DNA from: a virus
DNA length: 64,000 nucleotides
Virus record (IMG/VR): IMGVR_UViG_3300005253_000017
Coordinates: 39,841-103,840 of that record
Reading direction: 5' to 3' (one strand)
Shown here: positions 16,187 through 25,019 of the stretch, one piece after another
Layout of the letters: the number at the start of each line of letters is the position of its first letter
How positions within the stretch are numbered: position 1 is the stretch's first letter
The notes under the pieces: model-generated
Seen by the model: the letters and a program-made list of their open reading frames with translations, nothing else
Told to the model about the DNA's origin: nothing
Database searches by the model: none
Made by a program: the position numbers and the translations under genes

Positions 16187-16598
16187 TGACCTAGTACGAG
16201 TGTTACAAGAGGATGGAATAAATGATGTTGATATCCACACATTCGTAGACTGCGATATAACCAATCTTGCGAAAATTCGATGTTTCATGGGCAAGGAGGG
16301 GAATTGGGCAGTGCGAGTGACCTACAATAAGCACTTCGGAGGTGTAGTCATCCAACAGATGCCGGGAGAAGGGAATCGGTTTCATTTTCATCCCAATGCC
16401 GCTGAGTGTTGGGTAATATTAGAGGGAACGTTCATCTGGTGGATACATGGGGCTCCTCAGCACGTCACCGCCGGGGATATTGTAAATGTACCTGCCGGGG
16501 CTCACCATAGAATACGAGTGATAGGCGACAAACCTGCCGTTCGGTTCGCCGTTACGGTGCCTGACGTAGTACACCAATTCGAGGATGATAATGCCTAG
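16173..16598 (+). CDS. Cupin-fold protein
   Basis: The 141-residue protein has a single conserved cupin barrel: HFHPNAAECWVILEG (motif 1, His and Glu metal ligands) and PAGAHHRI (motif 2). The start is a GTG with GGAGGCG 6 bases upstream. Small cupins in surface-glycan clusters are often sugar isomerases or epimerases, but similar ones are dioxygenases, so the reaction is open. Confidence 0.75.
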   Translation: MIRDSDLVRVLQEDGINDVDIHTFVDCDITNLAKIRCFMGKEGNWAVRVTYNKHFGGVVIQQMPGEGNRFHFHPNAAECWVILEGTFIWWIHGAPQHVTAGDIVNVPAGAHHRIRVIGDKPAVRFAVTVPDVVHQFEDDNA

Positions 16599-17325
16599 AC
16601 ATGTGTTCATCACTGGCGGTTCACGGGGCATAGGCAGAGCGACGGCGGAAGCGTTCCTAGAAGAGGGCGACTACGTTACGATCATAAGTCCCAATACAGT
16701 CATGACAGCTGTGAGGGAATTAAGGAAGAAATTCCCCGAAAGAATCAGATGTGTTGAAGGGGATATATCTGATTCAGATGCCGTGCCCCAACATATGAAT
16801 AAAGCAAGGGCAATGTTGGGTCCGATAGAAGTGCTGGTAAATTGTGCGGGTATTTTTACTCCTAATACTGAACTGACTACTATATCTTCTTGGAATAAGG
16901 TGATCGCTACTAACCTTACTGCCTGTTTTCTAACAAGTCAAGAAGTAATAGGCCACATGATGCACGCGAGGCGGGGAAAGATTATCAATGTCTCATCTAT
17001 CGCAGGTTTATCATACTCCAAATTGGGATCGGAGGCCTACACGGTAAGTAAGGCCGGAGTAATCGCGCTTACAAAACACCAAGCGGCAACTTATGGACCG
17101 TGGAATATCAATGTCAACTGTATTTGTCCCGGTCAGACACAAACCGATATGCTCAAATCTTGTTATTCACCCAAAAGTGATGATGAAGAGATGTTAATGA
17201 AAAACATACCAATGTTAAGGTTCGCCCGCGCCTATGAACAAGCAAGTGTAATAGTCTTTCTGGCGTCAGAAGCCGCCAGCTACATCAACGGAGCAATAAT
17301 CAACGTGAGCGGAGGCCAACAATGA
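16591..17325 (+). CDS. Short-chain dehydrogenase/reductase
   Basis: A classical SDR of 244 residues: the NAD(P) motif GGSRGIGR (9-16), NCAG near 88, a Ser in INVSSIAG and the catalytic YxxxK (Tyr150, Lys154), with a C-terminal INVSGGQQ. FabG-like enzymes of this type reduce or oxidise sugar carbonyls. The start at 16591 rather than 16585 is chosen for its spacing from GAGG. The gene is coupled on both sides by short overlaps. Confidence 0.85.
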   Translation: MPRHVFITGGSRGIGRATAEAFLEEGDYVTIISPNTVMTAVRELRKKFPERIRCVEGDISDSDAVPQHMNKARAMLGPIEVLVNCAGIFTPNTELTTISSWNKVIATNLTACFLTSQEVIGHMMHARRGKIINVSSIAGLSYSKLGSEAYTVSKAGVIALTKHQAATYGPWNINVNCICPGQTQTDMLKSCYSPKSDDEEMLMKNIPMLRFARAYEQASVIVFLASEAASYINGAIINVSGGQQ

Positions 17326-18059
17326 AAACGATAGCGCTAGTGGCGGCAAAGGGAACAAGCAAACGGGTAGAAAGTAAGAGCATTCGGCCATTCGCGGGCA
17401 TGAACCTCACGACCCTGAAACTTCAGACACTACTGAAGGTCAAACATCTTGATGGAATCGTGCTGTCATCGGAAGACCCGGCCGTCCTGAACAAGGCCGC
17501 CCAATTCCGAATCCTTCAACACAAGAGAGATGTTTATTTCTCCTTGGACACAACACCAATGAGCGAGGTTTACCAGCATCTGGCTAACGCAGTAATGAAG
17601 AACTTCGGGAACGATACCGTGATAGTCTGGACGCCTATAACAAATCCGCTGATTCTGCCAAAATCATTTGATGAGGTAATCGAAACGTATTACGATAGAG
17701 TCGCTAACAGCCAACACAAGACGTTCAATTACGATTGCCTTCACACAGTTACGAGGATTCATGACTATATATTTGATGGGTGGAACAGAAAGCCAACAAC
17801 TTTTACTTCATTCGCCGGGACGCGCTCGAACCAAATCCATGCCTTCAAGCTCAACCTCGGAGCCTGTATCCTTCCGGCCAGTAAAATGCGAAAATGGAAA
17901 AGCATTCTAGGCGAGACGCCATATTTCGAGTTTGTAGACCGAAACGAGTTCATGGACATCGACTACCCGGAGGAATTCGCGTTTGCTGAAATGCTCTATC
18001 GGTCGCGGGAAAAATCCAAGCCTATGCCGAAGCCAACAGCAAAGAAAGAAACCAAATGA
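17322..18059 (+). CDS. CMP-sugar synthetase-like cytidylyltransferase (NeuA type)
   Basis: The N-terminus has the pyrophosphorylase-like loop LVAAKGTSKRVESKSIRPF, matching the A(A)RGGSKR/PxKN region of CMP-Neu5Ac and CMP-Kdo synthetases. WTPITNPL aligns with the Q/TSP-substrate segment, and MDIDYPEEF near the C-terminus matches the metal-binding DIDxxxD region. The family joins CMP to nonulosonic or other acidic sugars. The basic tail after residue 230 is extra. The donor it makes could serve the capsule-type transferase encoded at 12798. Confidence 0.75.
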   Translation: MKTIALVAAKGTSKRVESKSIRPFAGMNLTTLKLQTLLKVKHLDGIVLSSEDPAVLNKAAQFRILQHKRDVYFSLDTTPMSEVYQHLANAVMKNFGNDTVIVWTPITNPLILPKSFDEVIETYYDRVANSQHKTFNYDCLHTVTRIHDYIFDGWNRKPTTFTSFAGTRSNQIHAFKLNLGACILPASKMRKWKSILGETPYFEFVDRNEFMDIDYPEEFAFAEMLYRSREKSKPMPKPTAKKETK

Positions 18060-18997
18060 AGATACTCGTAACAACCCACCCATTCGGTGATCCCAATCCG
18101 ACACCAAGAAGGCAGCTCGACGGGCGGGATGTCATCTATAACCCCGAGGGCCGGAAGTTGAAGAAGGGCGAGCTGAAGAGAATTCTGATTCAATGCCAGC
18201 CTGACATCATCATAGCCGGGACGGAAGAATACGCGGAATGGACACTCGACCTCGTGTCCAACCTTGCCATGATAAGCCGAGTTGGAATCGGCATCGATGG
18301 CATTGACCTGAAGGTTTGTGAAGAACGGGGGATAGTAGTCACCAACACGCCAGATGCCCCCAGCAATGCGGTGGCTGAACTCACCATCTGTCAGATGCTC
18401 AATATGCTCAGACGGGTCCAGGAGGCCGACAGGGCCATGAGGGAAGGTAATTGGTATCGCCATATCGGCCGGGACATCCGAAGCTGTGACATCGGGGTGA
18501 TCGGCTGTGGGCGGATAGGCAGATTGGTCTTGGAGAAGGTGGCGGGCCTCAAGCCCCGAAGGATATTTGCCAACGATATTATCCCAGAACGTTGTCGGGG
18601 AATAGAAAGAACGGAGCCGGAGAGCAAGCTACAGATATTCGCTTCCTGCGACATCATCACCATTCACATTCCCTTCGAGGAAAGGAACCTCCACTATGTC
18701 GGGCCGAGGGAATTCAATTTGATGAAACCGGACGCCTGTCTAATAAATATGTCACGGGGAGCTATCGTAGATGAAGGCGCTCTATATGACTGGCTGGAGG
18801 TGGGAGACGGTTCTGCGGCAATAGACGTGTTTACCAAGGAGCCATACTCGGGGCCACTGGTGAAGCTAGATAACGCCTATCTCACGCCCCACCTTGGCAG
18901 CTGTACGCGAAAGAGTAGATTCGACATGGAGGTGGGAGCGGTTGAAGAGGTGCTAAATCTTCTGGAGCACAAGGAATTCAACAATAGGGTGGTATAA
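18056..18997 (+). CDS. D-isomer-specific 2-hydroxyacid dehydrogenase (SerA-like)
   Basis: The 313-residue protein has the two-domain layout of D-2-hydroxyacid dehydrogenases: a catalytic-domain segment ISRVGIGIDGIDL, the NAD motif VIGCGRIGR near 148-156, LINMSRGAIVDE (substrate-anchoring Arg) and TPHLGS with the catalytic His near 281. In glycan clusters such enzymes make a 2-keto or 2-hydroxy acid precursor. It is the last enzyme of the operon; its TAA overlaps the next ATG (TAATG). Confidence 0.85.
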   Translation: MKILVTTHPFGDPNPTPRRQLDGRDVIYNPEGRKLKKGELKRILIQCQPDIIIAGTEEYAEWTLDLVSNLAMISRVGIGIDGIDLKVCEERGIVVTNTPDAPSNAVAELTICQMLNMLRRVQEADRAMREGNWYRHIGRDIRSCDIGVIGCGRIGRLVLEKVAGLKPRRIFANDIIPERCRGIERTEPESKLQIFASCDIITIHIPFEERNLHYVGPREFNLMKPDACLINMSRGAIVDEGALYDWLEVGDGSAAIDVFTKEPYSGPLVKLDNAYLTPHLGSCTRKSRFDMEVGAVEEVLNLLEHKEFNNRVV

Positions 18998-19206
18998 TGA
19001 AAACTAGGAGTGTCGAAGATATTGAAAAGCCTTTACGATACGGATTCGATAAGAGGGGGGCGGCAGACGGTTTTGAAAGTGCCGTAAATTGGCTAATTAA
19101 GGCAGCCGCTAGTTGGGCAGTTACTGCACAAACGGAAGCGGCAAATGGGGAGTGGTGGCGACAACAATATTGGAGTCAACATGATAAGAGTAGAAAGACT
19201 GATTAG
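18997..19206 (+). CDS. Hypothetical protein (69 aa)
   Basis: A small helical protein with a tryptophan-rich C-terminal half (NGEWWRQQYW). TAATG couples it to the dehydrogenase gene. The family is not recognised. Confidence 0.55.
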   Translation: MKTRSVEDIEKPLRYGFDKRGAADGFESAVNWLIKAAASWAVTAQTEAANGEWWRQQYWSQHDKSRKTD

Positions 19207-19456
19207 AGCCGGGTGTCCGCTGTGTGATATGCAACGACTGACCAAGTGGTACGAGGTTACGGAAACATATATCATCTGTAACTGCAAGAGCTGCGGGACG
19301 CCCATGCTTGTCTGGCGGGACCACGACCCGCCGAGCGAGGGACAGCGGGAGCAATTGTTGCGGATAGCAAGGATGAAATATCCGGGCATGGAGATTGACG
19401 AGGAGCAGAGGACGATAAAGGACCACTATCACTTTCATATCGGGAGGAAGAAGTGA
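19181..19456 (+). CDS. Zinc-ribbon protein (91 aa)
   Basis: Cys pairs CPLC and CKSC, with an extra Cys in CNC, form a rubredoxin-like zinc ribbon over the first 50 residues. The C-terminal part is helical and ends in HYHFHIGRKK. The start at 19181 follows GGAG; the in-frame ATG at 19145 would run further into the previous gene. The function is unknown. Confidence 0.6.
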   Translation: MIRVERLIRAGCPLCDMQRLTKWYEVTETYIICNCKSCGTPMLVWRDHDPPSEGQREQLLRIARMKYPGMEIDEEQRTIKDHYHFHIGRKK

Positions 19457-19635
19457 GGGATAAGAAGGGTACGTCAAGTCCAGGGGCAACTACAAAGCCC
19501 AGTGCTATTGAAGAATACAGAACCATAATTGAGAGAAGAAAAATGGAGCGGGAAAAGCGGGCGAAGCGACTGAAGCAATTCCAAGAGCAGGCCGAGAACG
19601 GGGAACCGTTGGAGTATAATGAGACCTCGCGGTGA
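19453..19635 (+). CDS. Small charged coiled-coil protein (60 aa)
   Basis: The GTG start overlaps the previous TGA. The protein is a Lys/Arg/Glu-rich helix (RRKMEREKRAKRLKQF), likely a coiled coil. It overlaps the HNH gene by 17 bases. The function is unknown. Confidence 0.5.
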   Translation: MRDKKGTSSPGATTKPSAIEEYRTIIERRKMEREKRAKRLKQFQEQAENGEPLEYNETSR

Positions 19636-20080
19636 AAGAATCAGCCAGAAATATCCTTGGCGTCGAGATAGTTATGGTAATTATATCTGTGCCCTGTGTG
19701 GCAAATGCTGCAATGGACGGCGAAAGTACTGTTCTACTGAATGTCAAGACGTAGTTTATATTGAATGTGATCCTGGTTTCGCACGAATGAAAGTTCGACA
19801 ACGTGACCACGGAGTGTGTGCAATATGTGGACGGGATTATGGAATGTTAAAAAGAACACTTCGTCGAGTTCGAGAAATTGATTGGGTAGCTTGGGATTGG
19901 ATTAGAGAGGCACTTGGACTCGGTAATCGAACACATTTCTGGGAGGCGCACCACAAGATAGCTGTTGCCAATGGGGGTGGTGGTTGCGGGCTCAATGGGT
20001 ACGAAACAATCTGCTTTAGGTGTCACCCAAAATTGACCGGTGTGCAACGAAAGGCAAGAAATCAAGACAAGGGTGAATAG
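19619..20080 (+). CDS. HNH endonuclease-like protein (153 aa)
   Basis: An N-terminal zinc finger (CALCG ... CSTEC) precedes an HNH nuclease core: CAICG, then a helix-rich insert, EAHHKIAVANGGGG and a second zinc pair at CFRC. The HH in EAHHKI and the Asn in GLNGYETICFRC fit H-N-H catalysis. It lies at the junction between the glycan operon and the replication genes, as homing HNH genes often do. It could instead be a phage-encoded structural or packaging HNH. Confidence 0.75.
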   Translation: MRPRGERISQKYPWRRDSYGNYICALCGKCCNGRRKYCSTECQDVVYIECDPGFARMKVRQRDHGVCAICGRDYGMLKRTLRRVREIDWVAWDWIREALGLGNRTHFWEAHHKIAVANGGGGCGLNGYETICFRCHPKLTGVQRKARNQDKGE

Positions 20081-20088
20081 AGCGTATA

Positions 20089-20268
20089 ATGAAATATAGG
20101 TTCGGTTACGGTCGATGCCGTACCTGCCGACGGTTGCTCGCCTCGACTAAACAGGGATTGGCGTACCGGCATGGGCATACGAAACGCAGACCGACGCCGT
20201 GCAAGGGTTCAAAAGAACCATTAACCAATAGGCGAATCAGGCCCAAGCATGCTGGATATCTTTGGTGA
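20089..20268 (+). CDS. Small basic protein with Cys motif (59 aa)
   Basis: ATG at 20089 opens a 59-codon frame rich in Arg, Lys and His. It has a CRTC pair, a later Cys and several His (YRHGHTK) that could make a zinc site. It fills the space between the HNH and primase genes. The ATG sits within CGTATAATG, with only a weak ribosome-binding site. Confidence 0.5.
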   Translation: MKYRFGYGRCRTCRRLLASTKQGLAYRHGHTKRRPTPCKGSKEPLTNRRIRPKHAGYLW

Positions 20269-20278
20269 ACGGTGAATA

Positions 20279-21214
20279 ATGACAACGAACAAGCTCCAGC
20301 AAACCCTCAAGGCTCTCAGGATACCATTTCAGGAATCTACAAAGTGCCTGAACATCAACTGTCCATTCTGCGTGGGCAAGTCAAGCGGGCGTAGGGATGA
20401 CAAGTTTCGCTGCGGGATATTCCCGAACGTCTTACGATACTATTGCTTTAGGTGTCACCGCAAGGGGAGCTTCTACGATATCCTCAGTACCCTGCTGGGA
20501 TATACCCGAAGTGAATACGCTCGGACCGTAGACAAAGCCCCGGACCTACAGGACAAGGACGTGCTGGATATCATACGGGAAAATCTACATGGTGTTCCTA
20601 CGGTCAAGGCCAAGAAGGCGGACAAGATAGAGTTGCCCCCAAGTAGGGGGGTCACCCCCGAACTGGTGGGGGATCAGCCCCTACTCAGGCAATTCCTAGT
20701 CGATAGGGGAATCAGCCTACGGACCTGCAGTGACTACATGGTACGATATACTGGTGTAGCCGGACAGCATGCACAGAGACTCATCATCCCGATATATGAC
20801 GACAACCAGAATCTCGTGGCCTGGCAGGGAAGGGACGTTTCCAGCAAGGCGAAGCTGAAATACTTTACCAACGGTCCCATCATGGACTACCTGTACTGGA
20901 CAGTATCAGTAGAACCGCCGTACAGAATCTATCTGGTAGAGGGAGCGATAGACTGCTGGCGTATGGGGCACAATGCTGTGACATGCTTTAGCAAACAGCT
21001 CACGCGGGGACAGAGGGCAAAGCTGGTGACAGACGACTACATAAAGGAACTAGTGCTGTGCTGGGATTCGGATGCGTATAATGAGGCGAGGGGAACTGCA
21101 TTAGATTTGGCACCGATAATGAGAACCGGGGTGGTCCGCCTGCCGGAGGGCGAGGACCCCGACAGTTTGGGGGCGAAGGCAGTAAGGGAGCTTGATATTG
21201 AATGGCTAAACTGA
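20279..21214 (+). CDS. DNA primase (zinc finger plus TOPRIM)
   Basis: The 311-residue protein begins with a CHC2-like zinc-binding domain (Cys28, Cys31, Cys56, Cys59). A TOPRIM domain follows: YLVEGAIDCW (catalytic Glu near 220) and LCWDSDAYNEA (metal-binding DxD). This is the primase half of T7 gp4-type proteins, here without a fused helicase; the helicase is the next, overlapping gene. It would lay RNA primers at the replication fork. Confidence 0.85.
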   Translation: MTTNKLQQTLKALRIPFQESTKCLNINCPFCVGKSSGRRDDKFRCGIFPNVLRYYCFRCHRKGSFYDILSTLLGYTRSEYARTVDKAPDLQDKDVLDIIRENLHGVPTVKAKKADKIELPPSRGVTPELVGDQPLLRQFLVDRGISLRTCSDYMVRYTGVAGQHAQRLIIPIYDDNQNLVAWQGRDVSSKAKLKYFTNGPIMDYLYWTVSVEPPYRIYLVEGAIDCWRMGHNAVTCFSKQLTRGQRAKLVTDDYIKELVLCWDSDAYNEARGTALDLAPIMRTGVVRLPEGEDPDSLGAKAVRELDIEWLN

Positions 21215-22605
21215 ACCAGCACCTCCAGGACTCATTTCTGAGATTAGCACTCACTGACACCGAGTTTCTGAAGCTCACCATAGGACGAATGAAGCCGAAG
21301 TTCTTCACCTCCTACCTAACAGAGAACATCGCCCAACTCTGTTACGACTATTACGCCCAGTTCCAAGAGGCACCGAACCAGCACTTCAAGGACCAGCTCT
21401 CTAGGTTTTTGGAAGACAAGCCCGACGACGAGATAGAAGAATACCGCAGATATCTCAAAAAGCTGGAGGAGCTTCACGAGCCAAACAAGGCTTTCATCCT
21501 TTCCCGCGTACACGAGTTCGTGCGCGTGCGAGAGCGCGAGATAGCGTTGGTCAGGGCATCCGAACTACTGGTTAGGGAGAACGACCTAGAGGGTGCCGAC
21601 AACGTCCTATACGCGGCCCTACAGTCCGGCATACCGGAGGAGGACGCGGGGCTGGACTACCTTCGGGACTATTCTAATATCACCAATAGGGAACGGGAGA
21701 CATATTTGGTTCCTACGGGGATTCAAGCATTGGATAGACTGATAGGGGGATACAACAGGGGACAGCTTTTGGTCTGTTTAGGGGGATACAAGGCAGGCAA
21801 GACGTTCTTTCTCTCCCACCTTGCCAAGACTGGCCTTCACCATGGCCTGAACATACTCCATATCTCAAACGAGGTCTCGCAGTGGGTACAGGAACTTCGG
21901 TACGATATGATGTTCACCGCTAGGGGAAGCAAGCGGATCGGTCAGGAGGTAGGCTATTGGAAATGGACCCCAGCTAAGGGACATCAATATCATACATCCA
22001 AGATTCGGTCCGTATACCAAACTGACGTGGCAATAAAGGCTCGCAAACGGATGCAGCGGTTCGGGGGCAGACTCAGGATCAAGAAATATCCCATGGGCCA
22101 ATGTAGTCCGCCTGAAGTGGAACGTTTCCTCAATTACCTGGAGGCGTTTGAAGACTTTACCCCCGATATTCTGCTCATTGACTACTTGGATATTATGGAC
22201 CTGTCGGGGTTTGGCAAGGAACTTAGGCATCAGTTGAACGGGGTCTACATCTGGGCGAAGGGACTGGCAGACCGTAGAAATATCCTCGTGGCAACGGTGT
22301 CCCAGGTAACTAGGAGCGCTTTGAAGAAACGGTATGTATCGCAGAGGGACGTGGCGGAGGACGCCAGGAAATGCGGGAATGCCGATATCATGTTGGCAAT
22401 AGGTAGGGGAGACAATGAAGTGCGAAACAACCTGGCTGGTATTTCAGTAATAGCCAACCGCGAGGGACAACAGGACGTAAGCTGCACGATAAGTTTATGC
22501 TATGATTTGGGACAGTTCTGCATCTCGTCCTGGATAGGCGTGGACGTGGACAACGAGATATTTGAGATAGGGAAAGAGGATGAAAAATCCCAAGGACCTA
22601 ACTGA
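21202..22605 (+). CDS. DnaB-family replicative helicase
   Basis: A 467-residue RecA-fold helicase. It has a helical N-terminal domain (1-165), Walker A GGYKAGKTFF near 194-203, a Walker B in ILLIDYLDIMD near 322, and ATVSQVTRSA, the motif-3 Gln region of DnaB/gp4 helicases. An Arg-finger candidate is in ANREGQQD. It unwinds DNA at the fork with the primase encoded just upstream (13-base overlap). Length and domain order match phage DnaB proteins. Confidence 0.88.
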   Translation: MAKLNQHLQDSFLRLALTDTEFLKLTIGRMKPKFFTSYLTENIAQLCYDYYAQFQEAPNQHFKDQLSRFLEDKPDDEIEEYRRYLKKLEELHEPNKAFILSRVHEFVRVREREIALVRASELLVRENDLEGADNVLYAALQSGIPEEDAGLDYLRDYSNITNRERETYLVPTGIQALDRLIGGYNRGQLLVCLGGYKAGKTFFLSHLAKTGLHHGLNILHISNEVSQWVQELRYDMMFTARGSKRIGQEVGYWKWTPAKGHQYHTSKIRSVYQTDVAIKARKRMQRFGGRLRIKKYPMGQCSPPEVERFLNYLEAFEDFTPDILLIDYLDIMDLSGFGKELRHQLNGVYIWAKGLADRRNILVATVSQVTRSALKKRYVSQRDVAEDARKCGNADIMLAIGRGDNEVRNNLAGISVIANREGQQDVSCTISLCYDLGQFCISSWIGVDVDNEIFEIGKEDEKSQGPN

Positions 22606-23989
22606 AAAAGAGGTAAAGTCAATCCTTTGGGGTGTCGATTTTAAGACGAAGCCTCTCCATCACCAGGCAGTCTCCCTCATCTGGGCAGCGGACGCCGGGA
22701 AACGGATAGCCTACTGGCATGACATAGGAACGGGCAAGACCCTGACGAGCCTGTACACACATCAACTCTGGGGGACTAGAAGGCTCTTGGTAGTATGTCC
22801 CAACTCAGTGGTCGAGGGGTGGGAGCAGCAGATAGCTGAGCACACCGATCAGAGTTATCATCTATTGAGGGGAAGCAAGACCGAGAGACGGGCGATGATT
22901 CAGAATAACGGCGATATCTGGATTGTCAATTATGAGGGACTAAGGGTGTTGTTCGGTGATTACCACGGAGAGGGCAAAGAGAAACGATGGCTCCTGAATC
23001 GGCATCTAATCAAGGAGGCTGAATTCGACGGTATTGTATTCGATGAGATGCACCACCTGGCTCATTCTAAGACCATTCAATCCAAGGCAGCTGTTGCCCT
23101 GAGCAGCAGCGCGGTTCATGTCATAGGAATGACAGGCACGCCCATCTCAACAGGGGAGGCCGATCTATGGGCGGAATATTATGCCCTGGATGGGGGCGAG
23201 ACGTTGGGGACGGGCATAATGGCATTCCTACGAAAGTACTTTGAACAGGACTACTGGGGGAAATGGAGGATCAAGAAGGATGAGCTAGAGAATATCCTAG
23301 AGAGAATATCACCGACCACGTTAAGGTATTCTAGGGACGAATGCTTCGATTTGCCCGAGCGTATGTACGAAGAGCGGTATTGCGACATGACAGCCGAGCA
23401 GAAAAAACTGACACAGGAGATCATCGGGGATAAGACAATCGACAGCAGAAACAAGGGCAACAAGTTCTCGCAGGTCGCGGGCGGCTTTTTGATTAAGCGA
23501 ACGGGCACAACAAGGCTGAAGAAGAATCCCAAGCTTGACGAACTGAAGGAGGTCATCCGGGGGATGGTAGGCAAGGGCATCGTATTCCACGCCTACATTG
23601 AGGAGGGAAGGATGATAGAGGAACGACTGACCAAGATGGGCATAGGTCACGCGGGCATCCGGGGTGAAGTCAAGGACCAGGCGGCGGAGCTGCGGCGATT
23701 CAAGAGCGACCCGAAGTGCCGCGTGTTGGTCGCCCATCCCCGGAGCGGGGGCGAGGGACTAAATCTCCAGCACGCTTCAACCGCTATCTTCTACGGCAAC
23801 GGGACGTTCGGAGCGGGGGTGCGGAGCCAGGCGGAGGGGCGCATCTGGCGGCTGGGGCAGGAGCAGGAGTGCCTCTACATCGACCTGCTCTGCCGGGATT
23901 CAGTGGACGAGCTGCGGCTGGACAGGGTGGAATCCCAGGCCGAAATCGCGGAAAAGGTGACCTCCTGGGTGGAAAAGCATGGGGGCTAA
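22580..23989 (+). CDS. SNF2-like superfamily 2 helicase/ATPase
   Basis: The 469-residue protein has the SF2 core. Motif I is DIGTGKTL (near 49-54), motif II is DEMH (near 155, a variant of DEAH), and motif III is GMTGTP. In the second domain are GIVFHAY, HPRSGGEGLNLQ and RIWRLGQ (motif VI). The motif spacing and the LNLQ/RxxRxGQ pattern are those of SNF2 family proteins. It is likely to remodel or translocate on DNA at recombination or replication forks. It overlaps the helicase gene by 26 bases. Confidence 0.85.
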   Translation: MKNPKDLTEKEVKSILWGVDFKTKPLHHQAVSLIWAADAGKRIAYWHDIGTGKTLTSLYTHQLWGTRRLLVVCPNSVVEGWEQQIAEHTDQSYHLLRGSKTERRAMIQNNGDIWIVNYEGLRVLFGDYHGEGKEKRWLLNRHLIKEAEFDGIVFDEMHHLAHSKTIQSKAAVALSSSAVHVIGMTGTPISTGEADLWAEYYALDGGETLGTGIMAFLRKYFEQDYWGKWRIKKDELENILERISPTTLRYSRDECFDLPERMYEERYCDMTAEQKKLTQEIIGDKTIDSRNKGNKFSQVAGGFLIKRTGTTRLKKNPKLDELKEVIRGMVGKGIVFHAYIEEGRMIEERLTKMGIGHAGIRGEVKDQAAELRRFKSDPKCRVLVAHPRSGGEGLNLQHASTAIFYGNGTFGAGVRSQAEGRIWRLGQEQECLYIDLLCRDSVDELRLDRVESQAEIAEKVTSWVEKHGG

Positions 23990-24020
23990 GTCTTTGTTTT
24001 ATAAGGGCTTACAAAGAAGG

Positions 24021-24124
24021 TGAAAAAAGACTTGGTTTTTTTCTATTTTGGGGTTTACTTTTGGCCGATGTAACGTATAATGATAGTAGAGTGAAAATCG
24101 AATAACCTTGAACTAGGAGACAAG
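24021..24124 (+). repeat. Promoter-bearing direct repeat, copy 1
   Basis: This leader segment is a near copy of 52278-52383. Shared parts are an A-tract/T-tract hairpin-like start (AAAAAAGACTTGGTTTTTTT here), GGTTTACTTTTGG, and a 30-base stretch from CGTATAATGATAGTAGAG through GTGAAAATCGAATA, then a ribosome-binding site of the AGGAGACAA type. The two copies are 28 kb apart in the same orientation and each precedes an operon of very small genes. Confidence 0.8.
24054..24081 (+). promoter_or_regulatory. Sigma70-type promoter for the small-gene operon
   Basis: TTTACT (24054-24059) and TATAAT (24076-24081) are 16 bases apart, close to the sigma70 consensus, with an A/T-rich tract upstream. Transcription would start near 24089 and give a leader of about 40 bases before the gene at 24128. 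The near-identical copy at 52312-52339 supports function. Confidence 0.75.
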
Positions 24125-24127
24125 GAC

Positions 24128-24586
24128 ATGAATCAAGAACGACAATACCAGGCTACTGAAAGTTGCCATCCTGACTGGTCTCTTGCTGCACCAGAACCAA
24201 CGAAACCACGACCGGGCGAAATTGTTCGCCTCTCAAGGCCCAGCATAGGACGTCCTGATTTACCTGAGCACACCTATATCCGTATTGTGAAGTTCCAGAA
24301 AGACCCGATTAGGGAACCCGGCAGACCATCACTGCTGATTACAGAAGCCGAGAACAATATCGGTAGTTGGGTTGCCTATTCTCGCGGACAAGCGGAAGCG
24401 ATTTTCAAGGCCTCGCCGCCAGCCCCGCCATCCGATGAATATCAACGAGGGAGCGGGGCTTGGGATGCATGGCGTCTTGGATATGCCGACGCATTAGATG
24501 GTGTTGCCTCAAGCCATCGTGTACTGCCTGGGGGCTTAACGACAAGCTATAATCAGGGATGGAAAGCCGCCAACGCCGTATCGTAA
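24128..24586 (+). CDS. Hypothetical protein (152 aa), first gene of small-gene operon
   Basis: The protein has a beta-rich middle (EIVRLSRP; YIRIVKFQKD) and a helical C-terminal half, with GAWDAWRLGYADALDG a likely small helical motif. It follows the promoter at 24054 with TAGGAGACAAGGAC before its ATG. No family is recognised; an early host-takeover role is inferred only from position. Confidence 0.6.
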   Translation: MNQERQYQATESCHPDWSLAAPEPTKPRPGEIVRLSRPSIGRPDLPEHTYIRIVKFQKDPIREPGRPSLLITEAENNIGSWVAYSRGQAEAIFKASPPAPPSDEYQRGSGAWDAWRLGYADALDGVASSHRVLPGGLTTSYNQGWKAANAVS

Positions 24587-24598
24587 GGAGATAAGGAC

Positions 24599-24799
24599 AT
24601 GACGAAACGGCTACAACACGGCGAGATGTGGGAACCCTGCCCTGAATGCGAGCAAGAACCAGTATGCACGCTTTGCGGCTTTTGTGTAAACTGCTGTATC
24701 TGCCCCGATAAGACAAACGGGCAGCCAACAGCAGGGTCACCCATAGCCAAACGGATGAACTTAGCCCTTGGCACGCTTGGGTTTGATAAACCTAAATAA
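24599..24799 (+). CDS. Cys-rich small protein (66 aa)
   Basis: Nine cysteines are clustered in residues 14-37 (CPEC, CTLCGFC, CCICP), enough for two zinc sites. A strong AAGGAGATAAGGAC lies before the ATG. The small size, high Cys content and early operon position suggest a host-protein-binding zinc knuckle, but no target is known. Confidence 0.6.
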   Translation: MTKRLQHGEMWEPCPECEQEPVCTLCGFCVNCCICPDKTNGQPTAGSPIAKRMNLALGTLGFDKPK

Positions 24800-24811
24800 G
24801 GAGACAAGGAC

Positions 24812-25009
24812 ATGACTAAGCATTACATCGATGCCGAAACGGTTCACAACTGGATACAGCGATACCGAGACCTTCCCTACTTCAACGACTTGTCAGTAGG
24901 GGCCAGCATCGCAATAGCCAAGTTTAACCGTCGCAAAACCGATATGACGGCAGGCGACTATGCTCGCTATCTCTGTGAGACATTCCCCGTAGAATTCCTG
25001 TACGGCTAG
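24812..25009 (+). CDS. Hypothetical protein (65 aa)
   Basis: A small, mostly helical protein with several aromatic residues (WIQRYRDLPYFND). The ribosome-binding site AAGGAGACAAGGAC matches those of its neighbours. The function is unknown. Confidence 0.55.
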   Translation: MTKHYIDAETVHNWIQRYRDLPYFNDLSVGASIAIAKFNRRKTDMTAGDYARYLCETFPVEFLYG

Positions 25010-25019
25010 GAGACAAAAA

